A stretch of 64,000 nucleotides of DNA from Arthrobacter sp. V1I7 (lineage in GTDB: Bacteria; Actinomycetota; Actinomycetes; Actinomycetales; Micrococcaceae): contig NZ_JAUSYS010000001.1 of the NCBI RefSeq assembly GCF_030817015.1, forward strand, positions 1,860,001 through 1,924,000, written 5' to 3'. Made by a program: the position numbers and the translations under genes. Shown one piece after another: positions 40,535 through 54,142 of the stretch (position 1 is its first letter; each line of letters starts with the position of its first letter). Below the pieces are notes generated by a model. That model did no database searches. It was not told the origin of the DNA and was given only the letters and a program-made list of their open reading frames with translations.

Positions 40535-41284
40535 ATGTCTCTTGGAATAGTTTTCCTGTCCGAAGTATTCGGTACCGCAATGCTGACCCTGCTGGGTTGC
40601 GGCGTTGTGGCGAACGTTGCGCTCAAAGGCACCAAGGGCAACAACGGCGGGTTCCTGATGGTCACCTGGGGATGGGGCATTGCCGTCTTCGCCGGCGTCT
40701 ACGTCGCAGCCAGGTCCGGGGCACACCTGAACCCAGCCGTCACCTTCGGCTTGCTGCTCAACGGCAAGCGGGAGTACGCCCCCGGCGTTCCTGTCGACTT
40801 CGCCTCCACGCTCACCTACTTCGGCGGTGAACTTACCGGTGCCTTCCTGGGCGCCGTGGTGATGTGGCTGGCCCACAAGCAGCACTTCGACGCCGAGCCT
40901 GAGCCCGCCAACAAGCTGGGCGTTTTCTCCACCGGCCCGGCGATCCGCTCCACCCCGTGGAACCTGGCCACGGAAATCATCGGCACCTTTGTCCTCGTGT
41001 TTGTCATCCTGACCTTCGGCGGGACACCCTCCGGGCTCGGCCCGCTGGCGGTGGCCCTGCTCGTGGTGGGTATCGGCGTCTCGCTCGGTGGACCCACGGG
41101 CTATGCCATCAACCCGGCCCGTGACCTCGGCCCCCGGATCGCGCACGCGCTGCTCCCGATCAAGGGGAAGGGTTCCAGTGACTGGTCCTACTCCTGGATC
41201 CCGGTCGTCGGACCGCTGATTGGCGGGGGCATCGCCGGGCTCGTCGCCCTCGTGGTGCCGATCATCGCCACCGCCGCGGCCTAG
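40535..41284 (+). CDS. glpF: Glycerol uptake facilitator (aquaglyceroporin)
   Basis: MIP-family membrane channel for glycerol. The 249-residue product has about six membrane segments and both pore motifs: NPA in SGAHLNPAVTFG and in GYAINPARDLGPR. The Asp after the second NPAR is the marker of glycerol-conducting members. ATG start with AGAGGAG at 40522-40528. It lies 157 bp after glpD and 54 bp before glpK. The gap upstream has no clear terminator, so glpD-glpF-glpK may be one unit. Confidence 0.95.
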   Translation: MSLGIVFLSEVFGTAMLTLLGCGVVANVALKGTKGNNGGFLMVTWGWGIAVFAGVYVAARSGAHLNPAVTFGLLLNGKREYAPGVPVDFASTLTYFGGELTGAFLGAVVMWLAHKQHFDAEPEPANKLGVFSTGPAIRSTPWNLATEIIGTFVLVFVILTFGGTPSGLGPLAVALLVVGIGVSLGGPTGYAINPARDLGPRIAHALLPIKGKGSSDWSYSWIPVVGPLIGGGIAGLVALVVPIIATAAA

Positions 41285-41338
41285 TTTCCCCTCGTCAGTA
41301 CCCCCCATAACCGCAGGACAGTAGACAAGGACGTCAAC

Positions 41339-42853
41339 ATGAACCAGTATGTAATCGCCATTGACCAGGGCACCACCAGCACCCGCGCCATCGTGTTCGA
41401 CCACAGCGGCAACGTCGTCTCCTCCGGGCAGATGGAGCACGAGCAAGTCTTCCCGCAGGCCGGCTGGGTGGAGCACGATCCGGCAGAGATCTGGAACAAC
41501 ACCCGTGAAGTCATTGCCTCGGCCCTGTCCAAGGCGAACCTGACCCGCCATGACATTGCCGCCGTCGGCATTACCAACCAGCGCGAAACCGCCGTCGTGT
41601 GGGACAAGACGACCGGCAAGGCGATCTACAACGCAATCGTCTGGCAGGACACCCGTACCCAGCCGATCGTCGATGAGCTGGCCAAGGACGGCGGACCGGA
41701 GCGCTTCAAACAGAAGGTGGGCCTGCCGCTGGCGACCTACTTCTCCGGCACCAAGATCAAGTGGATCCTGGACAACGTCGAAGGTGCCCGGGCCAAGGCT
41801 GAGGCCGGCGATCTGGTGTTCGGCAACACGGACTGCTGGGTGCTCTGGAACCTCACCGGCGGGACCGACGGCGGCGTGCACGTCACGGATGTGACCAACG
41901 CGTCCAGGACCATGTTCATGGACCTGGCGACACTGTCCTGGGACCAGGAGATCCTGGACGCCTTCGGTGTTCCGGCCTCCATGATGCCGGCCATCAAGTC
42001 CTCTTCCGAGGTCTACGGCATGGTCCACACCTCCCAACTGCTGCGTGAGGTTCCTGTTGCCGGCATCCTGGGTGACCAGCAGGCGGCGACCTTCGGCCAG
42101 GCCGCGTTCGACACCGGCGAGGCCAAGAACACCTACGGCACGGGCTGCTTCCTCATCTTCAACACCGGTGAGGAGATCGTGCACTCCAAGAACGGGCTGC
42201 TGACCACGGTGGGCTATAAGCTCGGCGATGCGGCTCCGCACTACGCGCTGGAGGGCTCGATCGCCGTCACGGGGTCGCTGGTCCAGTGGCTGCGTGACAA
42301 TCTCGGCATGATCAGCAGCGCCCCGGAAGTGGAAACCCTCGCCGCTTCGGTTAAGGACAACGGCGGCGTCTACATCGTTCCGGCATTCTCCGGCTTGTTC
42401 GCGCCCTACTGGCGCTCCGACGCCCGCGGCGCGATCGTCGGCCTGACCCGCTTTGTGAACAAGAATCACATCGCCCGTGCGGCGCTGGAGGCGACCGCCT
42501 TCCAGACCCGCGAGGTCCTCGACGCCGTCAACGCGGATTCCGGCGTGCCGCTGACGGAGCTCAAGGTCGACGGCGGCATGGTTGCCAACGATGCGCTGAT
42601 GCAGTTCCAGGCGGACATCCTCGGCGTCGCGGTGATCCGGCCGAAGGTCGTCGAGACCACCGCCCTCGGGGCCGCCTACGCCGCAGGGCTTGCCGTCGGC
42701 TTCTGGAAGGACCTGGGCGAGTGCTCGGCCAACTGGTCCGAGGACAAGCGCTGGGAACCGCAGATGGACCAGGCGGAGCGGGAGCGTCAGATGCGGCTCT
42801 GGAAGAAGGCCGTCAGCAAGTCCATGGACTGGGTCGACGAGGACGTGAAGTAA
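41339..42853 (+). CDS. glpK: Glycerol kinase
   Basis: Phosphorylates glycerol with ATP. The 504-residue product is full length, with the FGGY phosphate motif [13 protein letters not shown] at the N-terminus, [13 protein letters not shown], and the C-terminal FGGY signature region in [28 protein letters not shown] lies before the ATG. It is the last gene of the glycerol cluster and is followed by a very strong hairpin. Confidence 0.96.
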   Translation: MNQYVIAIDQGTTSTRAIVFDHSGNVVSSGQMEHEQVFPQAGWVEHDPAEIWNNTREVIASALSKANLTRHDIAAVGITNQRETAVVWDKTTGKAIYNAIVWQDTRTQPIVDELAKDGGPERFKQKVGLPLATYFSGTKIKWILDNVEGARAKAEAGDLVFGNTDCWVLWNLTGGTDGGVHVTDVTNASRTMFMDLATLSWDQEILDAFGVPASMMPAIKSSSEVYGMVHTSQLLREVPVAGILGDQQAATFGQAAFDTGEAKNTYGTGCFLIFNTGEEIVHSKNGLLTTVGYKLGDAAPHYALEGSIAVTGSLVQWLRDNLGMISSAPEVETLAASVKDNGGVYIVPAFSGLFAPYWRSDARGAIVGLTRFVNKNHIARAALEATAFQTREVLDAVNADSGVPLTELKVDGGMVANDALMQFQADILGVAVIRPKVVETTALGAAYAAGLAVGFWKDLGECSANWSEDKRWEPQMDQAERERQMRLWKKAVSKSMDWVDEDVK

Positions 42854-42866
42854 AGCTGTTCAGCAC

Positions 42867-42904
42867 AGAAGAGCTCCGGCCGGGTTCCCGGCCGGAGCTC
42901 TTCT
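42867..42904 (+). terminator. Strong bidirectional terminator between glpK and the RND operon
   Basis: A perfect 18-bp inverted repeat (42867-42884 with 42887-42904) leaves only two bases between the arms. It lies 13 nt after the glpK stop and 28 nt beyond the end of the convergent RND gene. The arm ends CTCTTCT, so the U tract is short on both strands, but the stem is unusually stable. Confidence 0.8.
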
Positions 42905-42932
42905 TGTCTGCCTGCTCCTGGTGTGACCGCGG

Positions 42933-46079
<3,147 letters not shown>

Positions 46080-46080
46080 G

Positions 46081-46533
46081 TCATTTGCCCGTGTTGAATT
46101 CGGCGCCGAACAGCTCAGCCGCGCCTACCGTGACCACCAGGGTTCCCGCCGGAGGACCGGCGGTGGCCCTGACCACACCGGCTTCCACCCGGCTTACGGT
46201 GATCCCCTGGCGCTCGTAGACCCGGGGGCCGGGGCTGGTGTAGACCCAGGTCTTCCCCTCGGCGTCGTACATCAGGGCGCCGTAGGGAATCAGGACCTCT
46301 GTTCCCGTGCCCGCCGTAATGGGCTCGGTTTTGAGTTCGAGCCGATCCACGCCGCGCTGGGTAAGGGTCAGCTTCGCGATGCCGGTGGCTGCGTTCTTCT
46401 CCACTTTGGCCGGGGCTTCACCCACGGCTGCCGGGGCGGCGACGGGCGCGGCGCAGGCCGGGAGGGAGAACACGAGGGCTGCACAGACAGCGGCCGCCAG
46501 GGGCAGGCGCCGTTGGGGCTTTTGGCTGGTCAT
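46081..46533 (-). CDS. Small lipoprotein, adaptor-like, between two RND permeases
   Basis: A 150-residue secreted lipoprotein. The signal peptide has a basic start (TSQKPQRR), a hydrophobic core, and the lipobox LPAC near residue 26. The mature part has beta-rich segments such as EVLIPYGALMYDAEGKTWVYT and ERQGITVSRVEAGVVRATAGP, which match the C-terminal beta-barrel and membrane-proximal domains of membrane fusion proteins. No coiled-coil hairpin or lipoyl domain is present, so it is a minimal adaptor. It starts with ATG overlapping the stop of the upstream permease (ATGA) and ends one base before the next permease. Confidence 0.72.
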   Translation of the reverse strand: MTSQKPQRRLPLAAAVCAALVFSLPACAAPVAAPAAVGEAPAKVEKNAATGIAKLTLTQRGVDRLELKTEPITAGTGTEVLIPYGALMYDAEGKTWVYTSPGPRVYERQGITVSRVEAGVVRATAGPPAGTLVVTVGAAELFGAEFNTGK

Positions 46534-49500
46534 TTTGCTTCCACCTTTTCCTGCATAACGGGCTGAACGGGGACTTCCGATTCGTAGACTTCCGACCACT
46601 CTTCGGGTGCGGTGCGGGGACCGAACCACAGGGTCAGGAGAGGGAACACCAACAGCGCCACAAGCGTCGTGGTAAGGAGGCCGCCCACAATGATCAGCAG
46701 CATCGGGACGATCAAGGCCTGGCCGACGGTTCCTCCGAGAAGAGCCGGTGGTATCAGGACCACGACTGGGATGAGGGCTGACTTCAGGACCGGCGATACC
46801 CGCTCCCGGGCTGCCGTCAGAACGACCTCCGAACGGGACGTGTGCGGCGCGGAACGCCACAGCTCATCCGCCCTGGCTGACAACAGGGTCGCGTTGCGCG
46901 CAGCGATGGCCAGCACCGCAGCAAACGCGGTCAGTGAGAGCCAGGAGAGCGACGCTGCACCGATCCACGCGACCACCGCCGCGCCGGCAAGCGCGGCCGG
47001 CAGTGCCAGGAAGACGGCGAGGGCCAGCTTCCAGCTCCGCACTGCTGTCTGGAGCAGAAGCAGGATGCCCACAAGGGCGGCCGCTCCAACCCAGAGCACC
47101 ACAGCGTCGGCAGCGCGCAGCTCGCTGTACTTCGCGGGAATCTCCGCGTGGTATTCAAGCGGGAACTGGATTTGCTTTATTGCCGCTTCAATATCGCGCT
47201 GGATGTCGGCCAAGGGCCGTCCGCTGACGTCGGCTACGATGTCGATCCGCCGCGAGGTGGCGTCGTGCTCGATGACTACCTCGTTGGGGACCATCCGGAC
47301 CGCGGCGATCGCGCCCAGCTGGACGTGCCCGCCGTCGGGGGTATCGAGGAGCAGTTCACGGATGCTGGTCAGGTCATCCCTGACGTCGAGCGCGCCGCGT
47401 ACGACCACTTCAAACACCTTCTGTTGCTCGAAGAGGTTGCCGACGATGACACCCTGCATCAGGGTGGCGGCAGCGCGCCTGGCGTCGCCGGGCTTGATGC
47501 CGACCCTTTGTGCCGCCTCGAGGTTGACCTCGACCTCGACGATCGGCGTCATGGGCGTGGCATTGATGGTCGGGTTCTGCACGCCGCTGATGTTCGAGAG
47601 TGCCTTCCGGACCTCTTCGGCCTTTTCGCGCAGGACCGGCATCTCCGTGCCGTAGACCCGGACCGCAAAGCCCGGTTCCATGCTGCTGCGCCTGTCGCCG
47701 ATTTCCTGCTGCGAGTAGTTCGAGACGTTATGGGCGATACCCGGGTAGCCCTGGACCACGTCCCGGACTGCCTGCTCTGTTTCACTGAAGTCGGCATCGG
47801 CGGCAACCGACACCCAGAGTTCGGCTGCATTGTTTCCGACAACCTGGTCCGAGGTGATGGCCCGGCCGATATGGCCGCCAACGCCGGTTACGCCCGGCAC
47901 TGCCCGCAGTTCCTCTGAGGCTTTGGATGCGATCCGGCGGACCTCGTCAGTGGATGTACCGGCCGCGGTGTCCCACTGAACCAGCAGGGTCCTGTCCGGC
48001 AGGGTGGGAACGAGCTGCCGGTTGGCCATCAGTTGGGATCCGGCGGCGAGGCCGAGTACACCGATGACGGCAACGGCGACCAGACTGAGGGCGCGGCGGG
48101 AACGGGCGGCTTCCACGGCCCGGCCGTAGTAGGCACGCGCGCGTCCTGCGGTTGGAGACTCCGGGCGGGTTGCAGTGTCCCGGGGCAGCAGCATCTGCGC
48201 CAGTACGGGCGTCACGGCGAGGCCGACAAGCAGCCCGGCCGCAAGAGCCAGCGCCAGCGACCAGAAGAGCGGCTGGAAGAAGGAGCCGCCGACACCGGTC
48301 ACGAACAGCGTCGGAAGCAGGGCGACCAGCATGATAAGTGAGGCGTGGAAGAGCGGCGTGCGGACACCACGGACCACGTTGATGATGCGGGACCTCAGGG
48401 TGGCATCCGTTTCCGTGGCCACAGTGATCAGTGGCCGACGCCGCTGTGCCTGGACATCCTCCACGATGTCGCCCACGATCACGGAAAACGCCGAGCAGGA
48501 TGCCGAGCAGAATGGTGATGTTGAGCGTGGCGTTCTGTGCGTGGAGCACTACCGCCGCCGTCATGACGGTGGTGGTGATCGCCACGAGCGCGATCACGGC
48601 GACCCGCCAGGAACGGAAGAGCAGCCAGAACAGCGCCACTGCGATCAGCAGGCTGATCAACAGCGCTACGCCAAGACCGTCCACGGTGTCCTGGACGGCA
48701 GTGGCGGGACGGAACACGCTGGTGTCGATCTCGACGCCGGTAAGCCCGGGCTCCATGTCCCTCAGGGCTGCCTCGACAGCCTCGGTGACCTGCACTGTGC
48801 TGGTGCCTGGGAACTTTTCAATAACCAGCATCAGGCCCGCATCCTGGCCGACGACGGCGTCGCCGATCAGGGGCTGATGGTCTTCCTTGACTTGGGCGAT
48901 GTCGCCCAGCACCATCGGCTGGGGCGCGTCCTCCACACTTACCTTGGCCAGATCGGCCGGGGTGCGGATCGGAAGGACGTGTTGGATGCCCAAACGCTGG
49001 CTGGGTGACTCTACAAAACCGCCGGTGCCCGGCGTCGAGGCCTCAAGGAAGGTCAACGGTGAAACCCAGACGGCATTGCCGGTGGTCCTGATGATCTGTT
49101 CCAGGGTGATCCCCTTGTCGCGCAACTGGGTGGGAGTGACCTCAACCTGCAGCTGCTGTTCACGCTGGCCCCAGATGGACACGTTTGCCACCCCGGCAAT
49201 GCCGATCAGCCGCGGCTTGATCTTCCACCGCGCCAGGACGGACATCTCGATGCCGGAGAGCTGCTTGGAGTTCAACCGGACCATCAGCACACGGCTGGTG
49301 GAGGACATCGGTTGCATGAGGAGCGGCGGAGTCGAGACGTTAGGCAGGGCGTGCGCCTGCGTCATCCGTTCCGCCACAAGCTGGCGGGCGCGGAGGAGGT
49401 CCGTGCCGGGCTCGAAAACGAGTTCGATCGATGACAGCCCCGGTACGGATTTCGACCGGATCTCATCCAGCCACGCCACTCCATTGAGGAGATCGGCCTC

Positions 49501-49707
49501 CATCGGGGAAGTAATGAGCTGTTCAATTTCAACAGCGGACAGGCCCAAGGCCTCAGTCTGGATCTCAACATGCGCCGGTGCGAACTCAGGCATGGTGTCC
49601 ACCGCAATGTGCGGAACGTTAACAACACCAAGGGCAATGAGCCCGGCCGCGAGGGCGAGTACCAGGATGCGGAACTGGATACTGAACCGCGTTACCCAGC
49701 CAAACAT
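46530..49707 (-). pseudogene. Heavy-metal-type RND efflux permease (first permease), broken by one frameshift
   Basis: The upstream frame (49707 down to the shift) begins MFGWVTRFSIQFRILVLALA and has MPEFAPAHVEIQTEALG. It runs to NITILLGILLGV. The downstream frame picks up with SVIVGDIVEDVQAQRRR and continues to 46530. Deleting one A of the run at 48485-48488 (plus strand) restores one protein of about 1058 residues. The TM4 relay reads VIVGDIVEDV: the first Asp of the usual pair is Gly (G412) and only D413 remains. It may therefore work differently from, or together with, the second permease. The lesion is either real or an assembly error in a homopolymer. Confidence 0.87.
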
Positions 49708-49821
49708 GGCTAGCCCTTTTCCTGGTGGCTGCCGAGGGCGGTGTTGCGCCCGGACAGCAGAAATATTTGTTGCAGAACAGAAACACTCAATAGATACATG
49801 ACAGACTCCTCAACCCGAGAC

Positions 49822-49850
49822 CTTATACGAATCCCCCCAGGGACCTTGGG
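49822..49850 (-). promoter_or_regulatory. Candidate promoter and operator of the RND operon
   Basis: TATAAG on the minus strand (49822-49827) is a good -10. Upstream of it lies an imperfect dyad CCCAGGG-A-CCTTGGG (49836-49850, one mismatch in 7-bp arms). No good -35 is seen at 17 bp, which is common for activated promoters. A GC-rich dyad next to the -10 resembles metal-responsive operators in general, but I cannot assign a family. Confidence 0.35.
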
Positions 49851-49859
49851 AGAATAGTG

Positions 49860-50258
49860 TTCCTATTAGCAACGTTTGGCAAGACTGTCGGAATTACTCC
49901 ATCCGGCCGGTTTTCGATGCACCTAAACCGTCAAAGTGTTGTATCTTTCGCAGCGGCTACCGGACTACCCGAAACGAGGCCTGGGATTACTGGCATGGGC
50001 GTTATTTTCTACCTGCTAATTAGTGCGGACTACTCGGAAGGCCATTTTCTGTACTCGCCGCCACCGACGCGGATATTAAAGTACATACGCTCTTTTTCCA
50101 AGTGATACGTTTATAACAATTTGAATGCGCATCAGGTCCGGGAAATTTCCTTCCGGCCTGCCGGGCCGCTCCCGTCAGGCTGCTGTCCCGCTTCGCTCCC
50201 GACAGGGACACGGCCGGAACGGCCGGACGGGGCCGCGCGTGCCGCCCGCGGACCAGCC
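49860..50258 (+). other. AT-rich gene-free region between the RND operon and leuS
   Basis: About 400 bp, markedly richer in A and T than the rest of the window up to about 50125. A possible 82-codon frame at 49857-50105 lacks the codon bias of the neighbours and a ribosome-binding site, so I do not call it. From 50150 the sequence turns GC-rich, with several inverted repeats, including TGTCCC/GGGACA around 50182-50210. Confidence 0.5.
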
Positions 50259-50278
50259 GGAGGCGCTAAAGTAGATGT

Positions 50279-50305
50279 ATGCGTGCGAACCTTCTGCTTA
50301 GCTAG
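50279..50305 (+). CDS. leuS leader peptide with three Leu codons
   Basis: ATG to TAG encodes [14 protein letters not shown] and CTT in a row directly before Ser and the stop. It lies 177 nt upstream of leuS and just before a hairpin series that ends in a terminator. A -10-like TAAAGT (50267-50272) places the expected transcription start at or near 50279, so the peptide may be read from a leaderless message. An overlapping ATG at 50275 in another frame gives MYACEPSA. The arrangement is what ribosome-mediated attenuation needs: scarcity of Leu-tRNA stalls the ribosome on the Leu codons. Confidence 0.5.
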   Translation: MRANLLLS

Positions 50306-50317
50306 CCGCCCGGCATC

Positions 50318-50370
50318 CCGAGGAGAACTCGGACTGTCGAGCGGCCGCCCCTCCGCGTCGAGGGGCTTTT
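50318..50370 (+). terminator. Leader hairpin and attenuator terminator upstream of leuS
   Basis: The terminator is a perfect 7-bp stem (GCCCCTC at 50347-50353 with 50360-50366) with a 6-nt loop and TTTT at 50367-50370. Before it, CCGAG/CTCGG (50318-50332) forms a smaller hairpin. CTCG at 50328-50331 can instead pair with CGAG at 50338-50341 or with CGAG at 50359-50362 in the terminator arm. These alternatives could form an antiterminator, although no single strong one stands out. A further GGCCC/GGGCC hairpin lies near 50381-50394. Confidence 0.5.
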
Positions 50371-50481
50371 GTGTGTCTGGGGCCCTTTCGGGCCGGCAGC
50401 AGGGGACAGGGGCCAGAGCGGGACGGCCCCGGAAGTACGGACTTGACGGTAATCAGGCTTGAAGAACAGAAGAGGCCAGCA

Positions 50482-53007
50482 GTGAGCGTTCAGCCGGAGA
50501 CAGAGACCGGAACAGCAGGAGTCGGAACGGACGGCCCGGAAGAGGGTGCCTACAGTTTTGCGGCGATGGAAGCCAGGTGGCCGCAGGTCTGGGAGGACCT
50601 CAAGGTCTTCACGCCCCTCGAAGACGGTTCCAGGGAACCCCGCTACGTGCTGGACATGTTCCCTTACCCGTCCGGCGACCTGCACATGGGCCACGCCGAG
50701 GCGTTCGCGATGGGCGACGTCGTCGCGCGTTACCTGCGCCAGCAGGGCTACGACGTGCTGCACCCGATCGGCTGGGACTCCTTCGGTCTGCCCGCGGAAA
50801 ACGCCGCGATTAAGCGCAACGCCCACCCCAGCGAGTGGACCTACGCCAATATCGAGACACAGGCCGCATCCTTCAAGCGCTACGCCATTTCCGCCGACTG
50901 GTCCCGGCGGATCCACACCTCGGACCCGGAGTACTACCGCTGGACGCAGTGGCTGTTCAAGCGCTTCTACGAGCGCGGCCTGGCGTACCGCAAGGATTCG
51001 CCGGTTAACTGGTGCCCCAGGGACCAGACGGTGCTCGCCAACGAGCAGGTCGTGAACGGCGCCTGCGAGCGCTGCGGCACTCCCGTCACCAAGAAGTCCC
51101 TGAACCAGTGGTACTTCAAGATCACCGAGTACGCTGACCGTCTGCTGGACGACATGGACGAACTGCGCGGCCACTGGCCCGAGCGGGTTCTGGCGATGCA
51201 GAAGAACTGGATCGGCCGCTCCGAAGGCGCACATGTCCACTTTGTGATCGAGGCCGACGGCGAGAAGCCCGCCAAAGATGTCACGGTCTTCACCACCCGG
51301 CCGGACACCCTGTACGGCGCCACGTTCTTCGTCGTCGCCGCTGATGCCCCGCTGGCCCTCGAGCTGGTGACCGGGGAGCACTCCGCGGCCCTGGCCGCCT
51401 ACCGCGAACAGGTCAAGGCCCTCTCGGAAATTGAACGCCAGTCCACCGAGCGGGAGAAGACCGGCGTCTTCACCGGCCGCTACGCCATCAACCCGCTGAG
51501 CGGCGAAAAGCTGCCGGTCTGGGCCGCCGACTACGTACTGGCTGATTACGGCACCGGCGCCATCATGGCGGTGCCGGCCCATGACCAGCGCGACCTCGAC
51601 TTCGCGAGGACCTTCGGCCTGCCGGTGCGGCCGGTCCTGGACACCGGTGAAGAAGATCCCGCTGTCACCGGGAAGGCGACCACAGGTGAAGGGACCCTGG
51701 TCAACTCGGGCGCGCTGAACGGACTGCCGAAGGAAGAGGCCATCCCGGCCGCCATCGAGATCCTGCAGGAGCAGGGCACGGGGGAGAAGTTCGTGAACTT
51801 CCGGCTGCGCGATTGGCTGCTGAGCCGGCAGCGCTTCTGGGGCACACCGATCCCGATCATCCATTGCCCGGCCTGCGGCGAGGTCCCGGTCCCGGACGAG
51901 CAGCTTCCGGTTGAGCTGCCGGCGGGGCTGCGCGGCGAGGACCTGTCCCCGAAGGGCACGTCACCGCTGGCCGCCGCGGAGAGCTGGGTCAACATCGAGT
52001 GCCCGAACTGCCACGGCCCGGCCAAGCGGGACACCGACACCATGGACACCTTCGTGGACTCGTCCTGGTACTTCCTGCGGTTCGTGTCCCCGCAGTACAC
52101 CGAAGGTCCCTTCGATCCCGCGAAAATCAACGACTGGATGCCGGTCGGCCAGTACGTCGGCGGCGTCGAACACGCCATCCTGCACCTGCTGTACGCACGG
52201 TTCTTCACCAAGGTCATCCATGACCTGGGCCTGATCGAGGCCGACGAACCCTTCCGGGCCCTGCTGAACCAGGGCCAGGTGCTCAACGGCGGCAAGGCCA
52301 TGAGCAAGTCGCTGGGCAACGGTGTGGACCTCAGTGAGCAGCTGGACAAATTCGGCGTCGACGCGGTCCGCCTGACAATGATCTTCGCCTCCCCGCCGGA
52401 AGACGACGTCGACTGGGCGGATGTCTCGCCGTCGGGCTCCGCGAAGTTCCTGGCCCGCGCCTGGCGCCTGGGGCAGGACGTCACGAGCGCGCCCGGCGTC
52501 GACTTCTCCACCGGCAACCGTGCCCTGCGCACGGTCACCCACCGCACCATTGCCGACGCCGAAGCCCTGCTGGACAACAACAAGTTCAACGTCGTCGTGG
52601 CGAAGCTGATGGAGCTGGTCAACGCGACCCGCAAGACCATCGACAGCGGCGCCGGCGGCGCGGACCCGGCGGTCCGCGAGGCCGTCGAGGCCGTCGCGGT
52701 CATCCTGAGCCTGTTTGCGCCATACACGGCCGAGGATCTGTGGAACGTGCTGGGTCACCCGGCCTCCGTAGCCAACGCCGGCTGGCCCGCGCACGACGAG
52801 GCGCTCCTGGTGCAGGACACGGTCACCGCCGTCGTGCAGGTTCAGGGCAAGGTGCGGGACCGCCTTGAGGTTGCCGCGGGAATCGGCGAGGACGAACTGC
52901 GCGAGCTGGCGCTGGCGTCGGAGAACGTCCAGCGCGCCCTCGAGGGGCGCGGGATCCGCACTGTCATCGTGCGGGCGCCTAAGCTGGTCAACATCGTCCC
53001 GGCATAA
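50482..53007 (+). CDS. leuS: Leucyl-tRNA synthetase
   Basis: Charges tRNA-Leu. The 841-residue product is class I with HIGH-type motif HMGH in [14 protein letters not shown], the KMSKS loop as KAMSKSLGN, and zinc-type Cys pairs (GACERCGTP near residue 195 and HCPACGE further on). The CP1 editing domain has [14 protein letters not shown] and a [16 protein letters not shown] segment. I chose the GTG at 50482, which has AGAGG at 50471-50475. It is preceded by a 177-nt leader with a Leu-rich peptide and a terminator, and followed 84 nt later by a DegV gene. Confidence 0.96.
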   Translation: MSVQPETETGTAGVGTDGPEEGAYSFAAMEARWPQVWEDLKVFTPLEDGSREPRYVLDMFPYPSGDLHMGHAEAFAMGDVVARYLRQQGYDVLHPIGWDSFGLPAENAAIKRNAHPSEWTYANIETQAASFKRYAISADWSRRIHTSDPEYYRWTQWLFKRFYERGLAYRKDSPVNWCPRDQTVLANEQVVNGACERCGTPVTKKSLNQWYFKITEYADRLLDDMDELRGHWPERVLAMQKNWIGRSEGAHVHFVIEADGEKPAKDVTVFTTRPDTLYGATFFVVAADAPLALELVTGEHSAALAAYREQVKALSEIERQSTEREKTGVFTGRYAINPLSGEKLPVWAADYVLADYGTGAIMAVPAHDQRDLDFARTFGLPVRPVLDTGEEDPAVTGKATTGEGTLVNSGALNGLPKEEAIPAAIEILQEQGTGEKFVNFRLRDWLLSRQRFWGTPIPIIHCPACGEVPVPDEQLPVELPAGLRGEDLSPKGTSPLAAAESWVNIECPNCHGPAKRDTDTMDTFVDSSWYFLRFVSPQYTEGPFDPAKINDWMPVGQYVGGVEHAILHLLYARFFTKVIHDLGLIEADEPFRALLNQGQVLNGGKAMSKSLGNGVDLSEQLDKFGVDAVRLTMIFASPPEDDVDWADVSPSGSAKFLARAWRLGQDVTSAPGVDFSTGNRALRTVTHRTIADAEALLDNNKFNVVVAKLMELVNATRKTIDSGAGGADPAVREAVEAVAVILSLFAPYTAEDLWNVLGHPASVANAGWPAHDEALLVQDTVTAVVQVQGKVRDRLEVAAGIGEDELRELALASENVQRALEGRGIRTVIVRAPKLVNIVPA

Positions 53008-53091
53008 ACCGGACAGGGCAATCAACAGCGGCCGCCGGCGCATGCGGGCGGCCGGCTCAAACGTACTGACCAGGAGAGCAGGAGGTGCTCT

Positions 53092-54093
53092 GTGCCCGAC
53101 CGCGAGCCAGCAGGATGGCCGTGGCTGAGGGAGCGCCTTACGCGGCTCCGTCCGGCCACCCGTTCCGGAGCCGATTCCGTGCCTTCCGCCGGCTCGGTGC
53201 GGACTGCCGTGGTCACAGACTCGGCGGCCGCCCTGCCTGTCGAGTGGGTGCGGGCTTTCACGGTCGACGGCCGGTTGACCGTAGTGCCGATGCCCGTCAT
53301 GGTGGGCGCGGAAATCTACGGTGAGGGTGAGGACGACATCACCGAGACGATCGCCGTGGCCATCGCCTGCGGCAGGTCGGTCAAGACGTCACGGCCTTCC
53401 CCCGGACAGTTCGAACAGGCGTATCTGGCGGCGAAGCGGCGCGGCTTTGAATCGGTCGTGTCCGTCCATATTTCCGGCGAACTCTCCGGAACGGCCGACG
53501 CCGCCCGCCTCGCGGCCGGCAGGGTCGCTATCCCGGTGCAGGTCCTGGACTCCCGCACCGTCGGGATGGCAGAGGGGATGGGGGTCCAGAGCGCTGTCGT
53601 CGCTGCGGCGGAGGGCAGGAACGCGGCGGACGTCCGCGCTTTCGCCGAGGAACGGCTGGCCCTCACCAAGGTCTACTTCTACGTTCCGAGTCTTGAGCAG
53701 TTGCGCCAGGGAGGGCGGATCGGCGCGGCGGCTGCGCTGTGGGGCACCATGTTTTCCATCAAGCCCATCCTTGCGGTCGAGGATGGGAAGATCGTCCCGC
53801 TGGAAAAAGTCCGGTCCGCCGCCAAAGCCGTGGCGCGGTTGGAGGAGATCGTCGCAGCCGACGTCGCGGCCAGGCCGGTCGGGCACGCCAGAATCGCCAT
53901 TCACCATTTCGGTAACCAGCCGGAGGCCGAACGGCTCGCGGCGCGGCTCGCCGTCGCTCTGCCCGATTGTCCGGCGGCGCAGATCAGCGCCCTCCCGGCC
54001 GCGCTGGCCGCCCATGCCGGCCTCGGGGTGCTGGCTGTGATTGTGGGGGAGAGCAGTACTCCGCCGGCCTTGTCCGGACTGCTTTCCACATAG
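53092..54093 (+). CDS. DegV family protein (fatty-acid-binding)
   Basis: A 333-residue DegV protein. The family binds long-chain fatty acids; the homologous FakB proteins deliver them to a kinase. Typical parts are VVTDSAAALPVEWV, the TSRPSPGQFEQAY segment with the fatty-acid loop, and VHISGELSGTADAARLAA. The VYFYVPSLEQLRQGGRIG segment is also conserved. The first 40 residues are a basic extension. It starts with GTG after GGAGG (53081-53085). No FakA-like kinase gene is in the window. Confidence 0.88.
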   Translation: MPDREPAGWPWLRERLTRLRPATRSGADSVPSAGSVRTAVVTDSAAALPVEWVRAFTVDGRLTVVPMPVMVGAEIYGEGEDDITETIAVAIACGRSVKTSRPSPGQFEQAYLAAKRRGFESVVSVHISGELSGTADAARLAAGRVAIPVQVLDSRTVGMAEGMGVQSAVVAAAEGRNAADVRAFAEERLALTKVYFYVPSLEQLRQGGRIGAAAALWGTMFSIKPILAVEDGKIVPLEKVRSAAKAVARLEEIVAADVAARPVGHARIAIHHFGNQPEAERLAARLAVALPDCPAAQISALPAALAAHAGLGVLAVIVGESSTPPALSGLLST

Positions 54094-54142
54094 ACCCGGC
54101 ACGGGATGGGAACACGGGCGGGGAGTTCCTACCGTTGGTCCT

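Noticed and set aside
49857-50105. An 82-codon frame in the AT-rich gap before leuS
   Set aside because: It lacks a ribosome-binding site and the codon bias of the neighbours, and has no recognisable motif.
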